A DNA stretch of 64,000 nt from Bacillus swezeyi (GTDB lineage: Bacteria > Bacillota > Bacilli > Bacillales > Bacillaceae): positions 141,931 through 205,930 of the forward strand of contig NZ_MRBK01000014.1 in the NCBI RefSeq assembly GCF_001969815.1, in the 5' to 3' direction. Positions 30,091-42,099 of the stretch are shown in pieces. Position 1 is the first letter of the stretch, and each line of letters begins with the position of its first letter. A program made the translations under genes and the position numbers. Below the pieces are notes generated by a model. It was not told where the DNA came from. It ran no database searches and saw only the letters and a program-made list of their open reading frames with translations.

Positions 30091-30759
30091 TTAATAGCCT
30101 TGATCCGCTTTTAAACCGCTGATGATCGATACGCCTGCGCTTGCCCCGATTCTTGTCGCGCCCGCTTCAATCATCGCCAGTGCGCTCTCTTTGTCGCGGA
30201 TGCCGCCTGAGGCTTTGACACCTATATTCGGGCCGACGGTTTCACGCATGAGCCTGATGTCTTCGGCGGTTGCCCCGCCGCCTGAAAAGCCTGTCGATGT
30301 TTTGACAAAATCGGCTCCGGCTTTTACAGACAGTTCACATGCCAGCTTTTTTTCTTCATCTGTCAAAAGTGCTGTTTCAATGATGACTTTGACAAGTGCT
30401 TTGCCTTCTGCCGCATCCGTCACCGCTTGAATATCCTTCTCAACAGCGCCTGTATCACGGTCTTTCAAAGCGCCGATATTCATCACCATGTCGATTTCAT
30501 CGGCACCGTATGCCATCGCCTGTTTTGTTTCAAAAGCTTTCGTTGCCGCTGCGGATGCACCTAAAGGAAATCCGATGACTGTGCACACTTTCACATCGGA
30601 ACCTTGAAGCAGTTCGGCACAAAGCGGTACCCAATAGGGATTGACGCAGACAGAAGCAAATTCGTGTTCCGCCGCTTCTTTACAGAGCTTTTCAATTTGT
30701 GATTTGACGGTATCCGGCTTTAATGCGGTGTGGTCGATCATTTGCGCAATCTGTTTCAT
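30091..30759 (-). CDS. deoC: Deoxyribose-phosphate aldolase
   Basis: A 222-residue TIM-barrel class I aldolase cleaving 2-deoxyribose-5-phosphate to glyceraldehyde-3-phosphate and acetaldehyde. Catalytic features: IDHTALKPD at the N-terminus, [11 protein letters not shown] (Asp near 90), [11 protein letters not shown] (Lys near 151), FVKTSTGF (Schiff-base Lys near 180), and GVKASGGIR. Not in this place in B. subtilis, where it belongs to the dra-nupC-pdp operon; here no nucleoside genes adjoin it. Stands alone between yqeW and mtaB. Confidence 0.95.
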   Translation of the reverse strand: MKQIAQMIDHTALKPDTVKSQIEKLCKEAAEHEFASVCVNPYWVPLCAELLQGSDVKVCTVIGFPLGASAAATKAFETKQAMAYGADEIDMVMNIGALKDRDTGAVEKDIQAVTDAAEGKALVKVIIETALLTDEEKKLACELSVKAGADFVKTSTGFSGGGATAEDIRLMRETVGPNIGVKASGGIRDKESALAMIEAGATRIGASAGVSIISGLKADQGY

Positions 30760-30806
30760 CTAGACCTGACTCCTTTCAAAGGTTAATGCTTGTTATATTC
30801 GCAAAA

Positions 30807-30840
30807 AAAGCCGGAACACCTTTTTTTGTGAACCGGCTTT
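30807..30840 (-). terminator. Terminator of the dnaK heptacistronic operon (after mtaB)
   Basis: AAAGCCGG (30807-30814) and CCGGCTTT (30833-30840), followed on the minus strand by TTTTTG. Confidence 0.8.
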
Positions 30841-30849
30841 AACCATTAT

Positions 30850-32205
30850 TTATGAAGACAGGCGGATGCTCTCAGGCATGTCATCCTCTGCAATACGGAC
30901 GAACTGCCCTCTGTTATACGGATAGCCTGCTTTTAAAATTTTGACTTTGACAAGCTTGCCAATCATGTCCTCAGACCCTTCGAAAACAACTTTCATGTAG
31001 TTATCAGTATAACCGACGAACAAGTTGTCTTCGCCTGTTTCTGTGAACGGCTCTTCAGGAATGATTTCCAGAACGTCGCCTTCATAGCCGGAAGCATACT
31101 CTTTTGCAAGCTGATCTGACAGAGCAATCAATTTGTGAACCCGCTCGTTCTTCAGGTTTTCATCAATCTGATCGTCCATGCGCGCGGCAGGAGTACCGGT
31201 CCGTTTGCTGTATGGGAAGACGTGAAGCTCCGAAAACTTGTGCTCTTTAATAAAGTTGTATGTTTCCATAAATTCTTCTTCCGTTTCTCCCGGAAAGCCG
31301 ACAATGACATCGGAAGTAACCGCAAGTCCCGGAAGAGCTTTCTTAAGCTTTGTTAAACGGTCTGCGAAAAATTCCATCGTATATTTTCTTCTCATTCGTT
31401 TCAAGACGCTGTTTGAACCGGACTGAAGAGGAATGTGCAGATGTCTGACGATTTTGTCGGAACGGTCCAGCACTTCAATGACTTCATCGGTAATCTGGCT
31501 TGCTTCAATTGAAGATATGCGGATTCTTTTCAGACCTTTGACACGGCTGTCCAATTCGTTCAGCAGCTGTGCAAAGTTATAATCCTTCATATCTTCTCCA
31601 TAGCCGCCTGTATGAATACCGGTCAGAACGATCTCCTTATATCCGGCATCAACAAGCTGCTGCGCCTGGCGGATGACTTCCTCCGGATCACGGGAGCGGA
31701 GCAGGCCGCGCGCCCACGGAATGATGCAGAATGTGCAGAAATTGTTGCAGCCTTCCTGGATTTTCAAAGAGGCCCGTGTCCGGTCTGTAAATGCGGGAAC
31801 ATCAAGCTCTTCGAACACCCTTGCTTTCATAATGTTGCTGACGCCGTTGATCGGCTGTCTTTCCTCTTGATACTGCTTAATATACCCTAGCATTTTTTCA
31901 CGGTCTTGAGTACCGACGACGATATCAACGCCAGGAATCGCCATGATTTCCGCAGGGCTGGTCTGGGCATAGCAGCCTGTCACACAAATGACGGCATCAG
32001 GATTTTGACGGATCGCCCGTCTGATGACCTGACGGCTTTTTTTATCCCCCGTATTCGTGACGGTGCACGTATTGATGACATATACGTCAGCAGTACTTTC
32101 ATATTCTTTTCTTTCATAACCGGCTTCTTTGAAAAGCTGCCAGATTGCTTCTGTTTCATAATGGTTGACCTTGCAGCCAAGTGTATGAAATGCAACGGTT
32201 GCCAT
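30850..32205 (-). CDS. mtaB: tRNA t6A37 methylthiotransferase MtaB
   Basis: A 451-residue radical-SAM methylthiotransferase converting t6A to ms2t6A at tRNA position 37. N-terminal UPF0004 domain with cluster cysteines in TLGCKVNHYE (C10), NTCTVTN (near 47) and TGCYAQ (near 81); radical SAM CNNFCTFC (near 155); C-terminal TRAM domain (about 375-435). Last gene of the dnaK operon, two bases after rsmE. Confidence 0.95.
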   Translation of the reverse strand: MATVAFHTLGCKVNHYETEAIWQLFKEAGYERKEYESTADVYVINTCTVTNTGDKKSRQVIRRAIRQNPDAVICVTGCYAQTSPAEIMAIPGVDIVVGTQDREKMLGYIKQYQEERQPINGVSNIMKARVFEELDVPAFTDRTRASLKIQEGCNNFCTFCIIPWARGLLRSRDPEEVIRQAQQLVDAGYKEIVLTGIHTGGYGEDMKDYNFAQLLNELDSRVKGLKRIRISSIEASQITDEVIEVLDRSDKIVRHLHIPLQSGSNSVLKRMRRKYTMEFFADRLTKLKKALPGLAVTSDVIVGFPGETEEEFMETYNFIKEHKFSELHVFPYSKRTGTPAARMDDQIDENLKNERVHKLIALSDQLAKEYASGYEGDVLEIIPEEPFTETGEDNLFVGYTDNYMKVVFEGSEDMIGKLVKVKILKAGYPYNRGQFVRIAEDDMPESIRLSS

Positions 32206-32207
32206 TG

Positions 32208-32978
32208 TTATTCACCTCTTAATAACTCTGTATGATAAGAAACTGCCGCCAAAGCGTAAAGCGGAGCTGTTTCAGCCCTTAAAATCCGCGGGCCGAGACC
32301 GCAGGCTGCGGCTCCTTTTTCTTTAAGCGCCTCAACTTCGCCTTCTGTAAATCCGCCTTCAGGGCCAAATACCATGAGAACGGAAGATCCTTCCGGCAAG
32401 CTTTTGATCACGGATTGCAGCTGGTTCGTCTCACCCTGTTTAGATGATTCTTCGTATGCAACGACACATTTATCGAAGCCGTGAAGGCTCTCCAGCAAGC
32501 TCTGAAAAGTATGAACGGTTTTCACTTCAGGAACTTTGTTTCGGTGGGACTGTTCCGCAGCTTCCTTGGCGATTTTCGCCCACCTTTCCCGTTTTTTCTT
32601 TGCCTTTTTATCGTCAAGCTTTACAACAGAGCGCGATGCCTCATAAGGAATAAACGAGCTTGCTCCCAGCTCCGTCCCTTTTTGAATGATCCATTCCAGT
32701 TTATCACCTTTTGGAAGGCCGTTTGCAATGTGGACCTGAAGGGGGAGTTCACGATTTTCTCCGGTCCACTCTATTACGGTCAAAACAACCTCTTCTTTAG
32801 ATAACGACACGATTCGGCATTTTGCTTCATGCCCGTCTTTTGCACAGCAAATGACATGATCGCCTGCCGTCATTCTCATCACATTAGCGATATGGTGGAC
32901 GTCCTCACCTTTGATCACGAGCCCGGGGGATGCTGCTGTAACCTCTTGTTTTGTCTGTTCGATAAAATATCGTTGCAT
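32208..32978 (-). CDS. rsmE: 16S rRNA m3U1498 methyltransferase RsmE
   Basis: A 256-residue SPOUT methyltransferase. N-terminal PUA-like domain (MQRYFIEQ...VKGEDVHHIANVMRM), then a C-terminal knotted domain with LMVFGPEGGFTEGEVEAL (about 195-212) and LGPRILRAETAPLYALAAV. It modifies U1498 of 16S rRNA. It lies between prmA and mtaB in the operon. Confidence 0.95.
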   Translation of the reverse strand: MQRYFIEQTKQEVTAASPGLVIKGEDVHHIANVMRMTAGDHVICCAKDGHEAKCRIVSLSKEEVVLTVIEWTGENRELPLQVHIANGLPKGDKLEWIIQKGTELGASSFIPYEASRSVVKLDDKKAKKKRERWAKIAKEAAEQSHRNKVPEVKTVHTFQSLLESLHGFDKCVVAYEESSKQGETNQLQSVIKSLPEGSSVLMVFGPEGGFTEGEVEALKEKGAAACGLGPRILRAETAPLYALAAVSYHTELLRGE

Positions 32979-33002
32979 ACGCTTTTCGACACCTACTAAC
33001 GA

Positions 33003-33938
33003 TTATTTTTTAGCGATGATACTGACCCAGTCTTCCATCGAAAGAACTTCAATGATCGTGAATCCTTCTTTCACAAGAGCATCTTTAACTTCCTGTTTTT
33101 TCTGCTGAATGATCCCTGAAGTGATAAAGTATCCTTCATTTTTCAACAGATTGTAGGCCTGATGCGTAAACCGCAAAATAACCTCCGCTAAAATATTCGC
33201 GACGATGACATCTTTTTCTCCCTCGACGCCGTCGAGCAGATTGTTCTGTTTAATGGCGATGCTGCCGCTGACTTTATTCAGCTTTGTATTCAAGCGGGCG
33301 CTTTCAACGGCTACCGGATCAAGGTCATACGCCTCCACCTTTTGGGCGCGGAGCATGGCGGAAGCGATGCTCAAAATACCCGTCCCCGTTCCGACATCCA
33401 CGACTGAATCCCCTTCTTTCACATACCTCTCAAGCGCCTGTATGCAAAGAACGGTCGTCGGATGTGTTCCTGTTCCGAACGCCATTCCGGGGTCCATCTC
33501 GATGATGAGTTCATCCGTATGGACCGGCGTGTACTCTTCCCATGTCGGAACAATCGTAAATTTTTCGGAAATTTTAACGGGGTGGTAATATTTTTTCCAG
33601 GCTGTCGCCCATTCTTCTTCATTGACCTCGCTGATGGTGATTTTATTTCTGCCAAGATCAATATCATATAACAGAAGATTATTGATGGTTTCCTTGATTC
33701 CCTCTACGGTTTCTCCCAAAAAGCTGTTGATCGGGAGATACGCTTTGATGATGACCCCTTCATCAGGATAATCATTTGGATCGAGCTGGTAGATTTCTCC
33801 GTATACATTCTCACGTTCTTTTATTAAATCAAGCGGATCTTCAATTACCACTCCACTTGCACCAGCTTCATGCAAAATATTCGAGATGGGCTCAACCGCT
33901 TCATGTGTTGTGTGAATGCAGATTTCGGACCATTTCAT
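33003..33938 (-). CDS. prmA: Ribosomal protein L11 methyltransferase PrmA
   Basis: A 311-residue SAM-dependent protein methyltransferase. N-terminal substrate-recognition domain (about 1-100), then [18 protein letters not shown] (about 145), motif [14 protein letters not shown] (about 175) and NILAEVI (about 240). Trimethylates L11 residues. ATG 33938 preceded by GATGAGGAGTTGGTAGT. It follows dnaJ by 23 bases. Confidence 0.95.
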   Translation of the reverse strand: MKWSEICIHTTHEAVEPISNILHEAGASGVVIEDPLDLIKERENVYGEIYQLDPNDYPDEGVIIKAYLPINSFLGETVEGIKETINNLLLYDIDLGRNKITISEVNEEEWATAWKKYYHPVKISEKFTIVPTWEEYTPVHTDELIIEMDPGMAFGTGTHPTTVLCIQALERYVKEGDSVVDVGTGTGILSIASAMLRAQKVEAYDLDPVAVESARLNTKLNKVSGSIAIKQNNLLDGVEGEKDVIVANILAEVILRFTHQAYNLLKNEGYFITSGIIQQKKQEVKDALVKEGFTIIEVLSMEDWVSIIAKK

Positions 33939-33961
33939 ACTACCAACTCCTCATCCAATCA

Positions 33962-35092
33962 TTAATCGCCTTTAAATGCGCGCTTTACTTTGTCAAAAAA
34001 ACTCATTTCCTGTTCATCTGGCTTATTTCCGCTGACTTCAGCAAATTCGCGGAGAATATTTTTCTGGCTTTCCGTTAAATTCGTCGGTGTGACGACACGG
34101 ACGACGATATGCTGGTCGCCTTGTCCATAGCCGCGGACATTCGCAACACCTTTTCCTTTTAAACGGAATTTCGTACCCGTTTGTGTTCCTGCCGGCACTT
34201 TTAACTTCACTTTTCCGTGCAGAGTAGGCACTTCGATTTCGTCTCCGAGTGCAGCTTGTGCAAAGGTCAGCGGCATTTCACAGTAAATGTCGTCTCCGTC
34301 GCGCTCGAAAAATTCGTGTTCTCTTACGCGGAAAACGACGAATAAATCACCAGACGGTCCGCCGTTAACACCGGGTTCACCCTGTCCAGGCACCCGAAGC
34401 TGCTGCCCGTCATCCACACCCGCTGGAATGGTGACATTGATTTGCTTGCGTTTTTTCACTTTTCCTGTTCCGCCGCATGTTGAACATTTGTGTTTGATTT
34501 GCTTGCCCGTTCCACTACAGTAATGACATACTCTCCTGTTGACGACTTTGCCGAACGGTGTCGACTGCTCCATGTTCAGCTGGCCGGACCCTCCGCAGTG
34601 TGAGCATGTATCCGCTTTTGTGCCCGGTTTGGCCCCTGAGCCGTGACATGTTTCACACGTTTCTTCGCGCGGAATTTCGATCGTCGTCTCTTTTCCGAAG
34701 GCCGCTTCTTCAAATGACAGCGTCATCGTGTATTGCAGATCCGCTCCCTGACGCGGGGCATTCGGGTCTCTCCGCCTTGCGCCGCCTCCGAAAATACTTG
34801 AGAAAATATCGTCAAAACCAAATCCGCCGAAGTCGCCGCCTCCTCCGAAGCCGCCGCCTCCAAATCCCTGGTTCGGATCGGTATGGCCGAACTGGTCGTA
34901 ATGCGCCCGTTTTTGTTCATCAGAAAGCGCTTCATAGGCTTCTTTGACTTCTTTGAATTTCTCGTCCGCTCCGGATTCTTTGTTAATGTCAGGGTGATAT
35001 TTTTTAGAAAGCTTACGGTAAGCTTTTTTTATATCATCTTTAGAAGCGCTCTTACTTACCCCAAGCACCTCATAGTAATCACGCTTACTCAT
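33962..35092 (-). CDS. dnaJ: Chaperone DnaJ
   Basis: A 376-residue type I J-protein. J domain with YHPDINKE (HPD near 33), a G/F-rich linker ([20 protein letters not shown]), four CXXCXGXG zinc repeats ([32 protein letters not shown]; about 145-215), and the C-terminal substrate domains. It stimulates DnaK ATPase. It is separated from dnaK by two hairpins and its own promoter, so levels need not follow dnaK. Confidence 0.97.
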   Translation of the reverse strand: MSKRDYYEVLGVSKSASKDDIKKAYRKLSKKYHPDINKESGADEKFKEVKEAYEALSDEQKRAHYDQFGHTDPNQGFGGGGFGGGGDFGGFGFDDIFSSIFGGGARRRDPNAPRQGADLQYTMTLSFEEAAFGKETTIEIPREETCETCHGSGAKPGTKADTCSHCGGSGQLNMEQSTPFGKVVNRRVCHYCSGTGKQIKHKCSTCGGTGKVKKRKQINVTIPAGVDDGQQLRVPGQGEPGVNGGPSGDLFVVFRVREHEFFERDGDDIYCEMPLTFAQAALGDEIEVPTLHGKVKLKVPAGTQTGTKFRLKGKGVANVRGYGQGDQHIVVRVVTPTNLTESQKNILREFAEVSGNKPDEQEMSFFDKVKRAFKGD

Positions 35093-35126
35093 CTCTTCAC
35101 ACTCCCGATTTTCTCACATAAATTAG

Positions 35127-35156
35127 ATTGTATCATTTCAAATTATGTTTTTTCAA
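35127..35156 (-). promoter_or_regulatory. Internal sigma-A promoter for dnaJ-prmA-rsmE-mtaB
   Basis: TTGAAA (35156-35151), 18 bases, TACAAT (35132-35127) on the minus strand, downstream of the terminator hairpin and about 35 bases before the dnaJ start. Confidence 0.7.
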
Positions 35157-35179
35157 TTCCTTTTGGCCCCCAGGAAGAA

Positions 35180-35215
35180 AAAAGTCAAAGTCAAGAGATC
35201 CTGACTTTGACTTTT
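35180..35215 (-). terminator. Internal terminator between dnaK and dnaJ
   Basis: AAAAGTCAAAGTCA (35180-35193) and TGACTTTGACTTTT (35202-35215), a perfect 14-bp stem, then TTTTTTC on the minus strand. Part of the operon transcript should stop here. Confidence 0.85.
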
Positions 35216-35234
35216 ATCGCCTGTAAGGTCATAT

Positions 35235-35259
35235 GCTGTGCGGCACGGGGCTGCACAGC
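35235..35259 (-). other. Second hairpin directly after the dnaK stop
   Basis: GCTGTGC (35235-35241) and GCACAGC (35253-35259), a GC-rich 7-bp stem without a T-run, 12 bases past the dnaK stop. Looks like an mRNA 3'-end stabiliser or processing element rather than a terminator. Confidence 0.6.
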
Positions 35260-35271
35260 AATTTTATTTTC

Positions 35272-37122
<1,851 letters not shown>

Positions 37123-37135
37123 CTATGTAGTTCTG

Positions 37136-37717
37136 TTATTGATTTACTTTTACCATAGAAGGACGGATCACCCGGTCCTTAAGTTTGTAGCCTTTTTGCA
37201 GCTCTTCAACGACCGCATTTGACTCGTATGCTTCATCTTCAACCTGCATTACGGCTTGGTGAAGATTCGGGTCAAATTGTTCGCCGACTGAAGGAATTTG
37301 TTCAACTCCTTCATTTTTCAGAGCCTCCAAAATTTGGCGGTGCACCATTTCCATCCCTTGCAGCAGGCTTTTCGTCTGCTCATTGTCGGGATCGACCTGG
37401 AGGGCGCGTTCAAAATTGTCCAGCGCCGGCAACAAATCGCCGATGATGCGCTGTGAACGGTATTTTTCCGCAGCCTCAAGATCAAGACGGGCCCGTCTTT
37501 TATAGTTTTCGAAGTCCGCCTGAACACGTAAAAGTTTATTTTCTTTTTCTTCAAGGCGTTCTTGAAGTTCTTTTAGTTGTTTGTCAAGCAGTTGATTTTC
37601 TTCTGTCCGATCATCAGCTTCCACTGCCACACCTTCTGCTTCGGCTGTTTCCGCTTCTGTCTCGTTCAGTTCTTCCTGCTCATTCAGCTCTTCTTGGTTT
37701 TGTTTCTCTTCTGCCAT
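37136..37717 (-). CDS. grpE: Nucleotide exchange factor GrpE
   Basis: A 193-residue cochaperone that releases ADP from DnaK. Acidic disordered N-terminus (about 1-45), long coiled coil (about 45-110, [37 protein letters not shown]), and a C-terminal beta domain ending in [15 protein letters not shown] start with GGGAGGTGAACACAG upstream. Second gene of the heat-shock operon. Confidence 0.97.
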   Translation of the reverse strand: MAEEKQNQEELNEQEELNETEAETAEAEGVAVEADDRTEENQLLDKQLKELQERLEEKENKLLRVQADFENYKRRARLDLEAAEKYRSQRIIGDLLPALDNFERALQVDPDNEQTKSLLQGMEMVHRQILEALKNEGVEQIPSVGEQFDPNLHQAVMQVEDEAYESNAVVEELQKGYKLKDRVIRPSMVKVNQ

Positions 37718-37796
37718 CTGTGTTCACCTCCCTCAAAGGTTCGTTCCATCATGAAGAGAAGGGAATGATCCCCTCTTTCTGTTTTTCAATACTGCC

Positions 37797-38828
37797 TTAC
37801 CCATCATACAAACTTGTCAGCGCTTTTGACAAGTCACATGATACATGCTGAAGCAAGCCGACGACACGTGAATAGTCCATGCGCGTCGGTCCGATGACCG
37901 CAATGGAGCCGATTTGTTTTGATCCGACCGTATATGTTGCGGTAATCAAGCTGCAGTTTTCCATTTCTTCATAGTCATTTTCTTTACCGATTTTAATGGT
38001 GATTCCGGAATCTGTCGATTGAAAAAGCCTCAGAATCTCCTGTTCTTTCTCGATAAGCGACAAAAGGGATTTCACCCTGTGAATATCGTGAAACTCGGGC
38101 TGATTCAGCATATTAATCTTGCCGCCGAAAAACAGCCGGTCGGTTTGAGCTGAAGAGTCAAACGTAGCGCCGAGTGCATTCAGGATCTGGTCATAGTTTT
38201 GAATATGCGACCGCAAAAAGATGACAACCTCTTTGAAAATCCTGTCTTTTAGCTCGGATATCGGTACGCCTGCCAAGCGCTCGTTTAATATATTCACCAG
38301 CTTTTCGAGGTCTGAAAGGTCGACCTCGGCCGGAAAATTAATCGTTTTATTCTCGACATGGCCGGTGTTCGTCACGAGAATGGCAACGGCCTTGTCGGGC
38401 TGGATCGGTACAATTTGGATCTGTTTTAAATGGTTTTCGCTCAGTCTTGGACCGAGGACAATCGATGTATAATTCGTCAGGTCAGATAACACTTTGGCTG
38501 ACTTCTGCACGGCTTTTTCAAGTTCAAAGATTTTTTCTTTGAAGATCGAATGGATCAATCTCAAATCCGTTTTTGTCAGCTTCCCTGGAGAAAGCAAATG
38601 ATCCACATAATAGCGGTAGCCTTTTTCAGAAGGAATCCGACCTGAAGAAGAATGGGTTTTTTCGATAAAACCGAGCTCTTCCAAGTCAGCCATTTCATTT
38701 CTGATTGTAGCTGAGCTGAATGTGATATCTTCCTTTTTGGAAAGCGTTCTTGATCCAACCGGCTGAGCTGAACGAATAAAATCGTTGACGATAACCTGCA
38801 AGATTAGCAGCTGACGATTTGTTAACAT
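37797..38828 (-). CDS. hrcA: Heat-inducible repressor HrcA
   Basis: A 343-residue repressor of class I heat-shock genes that binds CIRCE and needs GroE to stay active. N-terminal winged helix ([33 protein letters not shown]... [20 protein letters not shown]), then the GAF-like dimerisation/inserted domain. ATG 38828 with AGGGGTGATATGG; the open frame to 38855 runs into the operator and is not coding. First gene of its own operon, hence autoregulated. Confidence 0.97.
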   Translation of the reverse strand: MLTNRQLLILQVIVNDFIRSAQPVGSRTLSKKEDITFSSATIRNEMADLEELGFIEKTHSSSGRIPSEKGYRYYVDHLLSPGKLTKTDLRLIHSIFKEKIFELEKAVQKSAKVLSDLTNYTSIVLGPRLSENHLKQIQIVPIQPDKAVAILVTNTGHVENKTINFPAEVDLSDLEKLVNILNERLAGVPISELKDRIFKEVVIFLRSHIQNYDQILNALGATFDSSAQTDRLFFGGKINMLNQPEFHDIHRVKSLLSLIEKEQEILRLFQSTDSGITIKIGKENDYEEMENCSLITATYTVGSKQIGSIAVIGPTRMDYSRVVGLLQHVSCDLSKALTSLYDG

Positions 38829-38842
38829 CCATATCACCCCTG

Positions 38843-38869
38843 TTAGCACTCTCAACCAATGAGTGCTAA
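38843..38869. promoter_or_regulatory. CIRCE operator
   Basis: TTAGCACTC (38843-38851), nine bases, GAGTGCTAA (38861-38869): a perfect CIRCE inverted repeat, the HrcA binding site, 15 bases before the hrcA start. Confidence 0.97.
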
Positions 38870-38885
38870 TTGTATATCAAAATTA

Positions 38886-38908
38886 CCAAACCGAAATCAA
38901 AATGTCAA
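38886..38908 (-). promoter_or_regulatory. Sigma-A promoter of the hrcA-grpE-dnaK operon
   Basis: TTGACA (38908-38903) followed by TAATTT at 17 bases on the minus strand; an alternative TTGATT/TATACA pair lies a little further downstream. Either puts initiation next to CIRCE. Confidence 0.65.
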
Positions 38909-40048
38909 TTATAACTCACCTAAGAACGCTTGAAACACTTCATTTCCCAATAATTTTCCATGATGTGTTAAAAACACGTTTTTATCCGTATTCATGATCA
39001 GCCCTTTTTGTTCGAGCGAATGCAGCACCTCGGGGAAGAGGTCATCAAGGGGTTTTCCGTATTTTTCAAAAAACCGGTCTTTGCTTACTCCAGCTGTTTT
39101 TCGGAGACCTAGAAACAGCTCCTCTTCAATCTGTTCATTTCTTGTGACTCGATGGCTTTCCTTATAAGGGAAGCCGCACTTGTCAATCAAATCGATGTAA
39201 TGTTTGACCGGACCTGCATTTACGGTTCTTTCGCCATTGATATAACCGTGTGCCCCCGCTCCAAAACCAAAATACTCTTCATTGCTCCAATACGTAAGGT
39301 TGTGTTTGCTTTCATACCCTTTTTTGGCGTAGTTGCTGATTTCATATTGGCTGATGCCCGCTTCATTCATCTTTTGCATGACCAGTTCATACATTTCCGC
39401 TTCCTGATCCTGCGGCGGCAGGCGGAGCCGGCCTTTTTTCATCAAATTATAAAAAACGGTTTTCGGCTCGACGATCAGTGAATAGACCGAATAATGCTCT
39501 GCCCCTAGCGCGAGAGCTGTATCGAGTGAAGCGCCAAGGTGGTCAATCGTCTGTCCCGGCAGACCGAACATAAGATCTAAGCTGATATTGCCAAAGCCTG
39601 CCGTTCTTGCTCTGTCAAAGGAAACGAGCACATCCTTTTGCTTGTGGACCCTGCCGATTTTTTTCAGCAGATCGTCTTCAAACGTTTGAACGCCAAAGCT
39701 CAGTCTGTCTACTCCTGCTGCTTTTAAGACGTTCAGCTTTTCAGCGGATAAATCGTCGGGATTGGCTTCCACCGCAAATTCAACAAGGCTTTCAGACGGT
39801 TTTAAAATCCTGCGGATGGAATCAAGCAATTGTTCAAGCTGTCCGGCTGACAAAGATGTCGGTGTCCCGCCGCCGATAAAGATCGTTCTCAGTTCCGGAT
39901 GACCGGCCGCTTCCATTGAATTGATCATTTCCTTCTCTAATGAGCGCAAATACTCATCAACGGGCTGGCTTTGAATAAAAAACTTATTAAAGTCGCAATA
40001 ATGGCAAATATGTTCACAAAACGGAATATGGATATATGCTGATTTCAT
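38909..40048 (-). CDS. hemW: HemW, haem chaperone-like radical SAM protein
   Basis: A 379-residue protein of the HemN/HemW family. Radical SAM motif CEHICHYCDF (C14, C18, C21), GGGTPTSL (about 67), the HemN C-terminal domain with GFGAGAHGY (about 250). The cysteine adjacent to the CX3CX2C motif of true HemN is an F (YCDF), as in HemW, which inserts haem into respiratory enzymes rather than oxidising coproporphyrinogen. ATG 40048 with GAAGGTGAAAACA. Older annotation is hemN. Confidence 0.93.
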   Translation of the reverse strand: MKSAYIHIPFCEHICHYCDFNKFFIQSQPVDEYLRSLEKEMINSMEAAGHPELRTIFIGGGTPTSLSAGQLEQLLDSIRRILKPSESLVEFAVEANPDDLSAEKLNVLKAAGVDRLSFGVQTFEDDLLKKIGRVHKQKDVLVSFDRARTAGFGNISLDLMFGLPGQTIDHLGASLDTALALGAEHYSVYSLIVEPKTVFYNLMKKGRLRLPPQDQEAEMYELVMQKMNEAGISQYEISNYAKKGYESKHNLTYWSNEEYFGFGAGAHGYINGERTVNAGPVKHYIDLIDKCGFPYKESHRVTRNEQIEEELFLGLRKTAGVSKDRFFEKYGKPLDDLFPEVLHSLEQKGLIMNTDKNVFLTHHGKLLGNEVFQAFLGEL

Positions 40049-40074
40049 TGTTTTCACCTTCTTTACAGGAAGAA

Positions 40075-40097
40075 GCCGCAGGGTGTTAAGCTGCGGC
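40075..40097 (-). other. Hairpin between lepA and hemW
   Basis: GCCGCAG (40075-40081) and CTGCGGC (40091-40097). On the minus strand followed only by TTCTTCC, so a weak or leaky terminator, or a processing element. Confidence 0.45.
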
Positions 40098-40107
40098 GAA
40101 AAAGGGT

Positions 40108-41946
40108 TTATGATTTCTGGCCGCTGTCGTCCATTTTCAGGACAGCCATAAAGGCTTCCTGCGGAACTTCGACAGAGCCGACCTGTTTCATTCTTCGCTT
40201 TCCTTCCTTTTGCTTTTCAAGCAGTTTGCGCTTTCTGGATATATCTCCGCCGTAGCATTTCGCCAAAACGTTTTTGCGCATCGCCTTGATCGTTGACCGT
40301 GCGATGATTTTCTGGCCGACGGCAGCCTGAACCGGCACTTCAAAATGCTGGCGCGGAATCAGTTCTTTCAGCTTTTCGACAATAACCTTCCCGCGTTCAT
40401 ATGCATAGTCGCGGTGAACGATAAAGGATAGGGCATCGATTTTTTCGCCGTTCAGCATGATATCCATTTTCACGAGCTTAGACGGTCTATATCCGATTAA
40501 TTCATAATCAAATGATGCATAGCCCTTCGTGTTTGATTTGAGCTGATCGAAAAATTCATAAACGATTTCAGCGAGCGGGATTTCATACACAATGCTGACG
40601 CGGTTTGCATCAAGATATTGCATATCGATAAACTGGCCGCGCTTGCCCTGGCATAATTCCATGACCGCCCCGACAAAGTCGTTCGGCACCATCATCGTCG
40701 CTTTCACGAACGGCTCTTCAACCTGTTCAATCTTCTGCGGATCGGGCATATTTGACGGGTTGTCGACGACGACCTTTTCGCCGTCTGTCATATACACGTC
40801 ATAAATAACGCTCGGTGCGGTTGTGATCAGGTCAATTTTAAATTCGCGCTCAATCCGCTCCTGAATGATTTCCATGTGGAGCATTCCCAGGAAACCGCAG
40901 CGGAAACCAAAACCGAGGGCTTGCGAGGTTTCAGCCTCATACTGAAGGGAGGAATCATTCAGCTCGAGTTTTTCAAGCGCTTCCCGCAAGTCATTGTATT
41001 TCGCGGTATCGATCGGATACAGCCCGCAGTATACCATCGGGTTCAGTTTTCTATAGCCGGGCAGGGCTTCAGGCGCAGGGTTTTCCGCACTCGTAATCGT
41101 ATCCCCGACACGGGTGTCTCCGACGTTTTTGATCGCCGCCGTCAGGAATCCGACATCCCCCACCGTCAATTCGTCAACTGGAACAGCCTTAGGTGTAAAC
41201 ACACCGACTTCAGTGACTTCAAATTCCTTTCCGGTCGCCATCATCTTAATTTTTTGGCCGGCCTTTACGGTTCCTTGAACAACCCTGATATAGGCCACGA
41301 CGCCCCGGTATGCATCATACAGGGAATCAAAAATCAAAGCCTGCAGCGGCTCTTCAGGATCCCCGCTTGGAGCCGGAACCTTTTCAACGATCTGTTCTAA
41401 TATATCTTCAATACCGATACCTGCTTTAGCAGATGCAAGGACGGCTTCGGAAGCATCAAGACCAATGACGTCCTCCACTTCCTGGCGGACGCGCTCAGGC
41501 TCCGCGCTCGGAAGGTCGATTTTATTAATGACAGGCAGAATTTCAAGATCATTGTCAAGCGCGAGATAAACGTTTGCCAGCGTCTGCGCCTCAATTCCTT
41601 GAGCTGCATCAACGACAAGAATCGCACCTTCGCATGCGGCAAGGCTTCTTGACACCTCATAGGTAAAATCGACATGCCCCGGGGTATCGATCAGATGAAA
41701 AATATATTCCTCTCCGTCTTTTGCTTTATATTTAAGCTGTACGGAGTTCAGTTTAATGGTGATTCCTCTTTCACGTTCTAAATCCATTGAGTCGAGCAGC
41801 TGTTCTTTCATTTCCCTTTGAGTGATTGCCGCCGTTTTTTCCAATATTCGATCGGCCAGCGTTGATTTTCCGTGGTCGATATGGGCGATAATAGAGAAAT
41901 TGCGAATTCTCGACTGTCTTTGTAATCGTTTTTCTTTGTCTGTCAC
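40108..41946 (-). CDS. lepA: Elongation factor 4 (LepA)
   Basis: A 612-residue translational GTPase. G1 AHIDHGKST (about 19), G2 RERGITIK, G3 DTPGHVDF (about 82), G4 NKID (about 136), EF-G-like domains II, III and V, and the LepA-specific C-terminal domain (about 490-612). It acts in ribosome function and biogenesis. Start GTG 41946 ([14 protein letters not shown]), exact family length; the frame to 41973 has no site (GGAGTGATTA precedes 41946). Confidence 0.97.
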   Translation of the reverse strand: MTDKEKRLQRQSRIRNFSIIAHIDHGKSTLADRILEKTAAITQREMKEQLLDSMDLERERGITIKLNSVQLKYKAKDGEEYIFHLIDTPGHVDFTYEVSRSLAACEGAILVVDAAQGIEAQTLANVYLALDNDLEILPVINKIDLPSAEPERVRQEVEDVIGLDASEAVLASAKAGIGIEDILEQIVEKVPAPSGDPEEPLQALIFDSLYDAYRGVVAYIRVVQGTVKAGQKIKMMATGKEFEVTEVGVFTPKAVPVDELTVGDVGFLTAAIKNVGDTRVGDTITSAENPAPEALPGYRKLNPMVYCGLYPIDTAKYNDLREALEKLELNDSSLQYEAETSQALGFGFRCGFLGMLHMEIIQERIEREFKIDLITTAPSVIYDVYMTDGEKVVVDNPSNMPDPQKIEQVEEPFVKATMMVPNDFVGAVMELCQGKRGQFIDMQYLDANRVSIVYEIPLAEIVYEFFDQLKSNTKGYASFDYELIGYRPSKLVKMDIMLNGEKIDALSFIVHRDYAYERGKVIVEKLKELIPRQHFEVPVQAAVGQKIIARSTIKAMRKNVLAKCYGGDISRKRKLLEKQKEGKRRMKQVGSVEVPQEAFMAVLKMDDSGQKS

Positions 41947-41987
41947 ACTAATCACTCCTACTATGAAACGCACATGCGCTAGCTTAG

Positions 41988-42016
41988 ATTATATCAATAG
42001 GGGTGGCAAGATTCAA
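41988..42016 (-). promoter_or_regulatory. Sigma-A promoter of lepA-hemW
   Basis: TTGAAT (42016-42011), 17 bases, TATAAT (41993-41988) on the minus strand. Confidence 0.75.
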
Positions 42017-42066
42017 TACGTGGCGAAAGTGGACGGCCTGATGCGGATGGCGGCGGCCCAAAAAAG

Positions 42067-42099
42067 AAAAAACGAGGAACTAGCAGCCTCGTTTTTTCT
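42067..42099. terminator. Terminator after yqxA
   Basis: GAAAAAACGAGG (42067-42078) and CCTCGTTTTTTC (42088-42099), perfect 12-bp stem with T-tracts in both directions. Confidence 0.85.
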
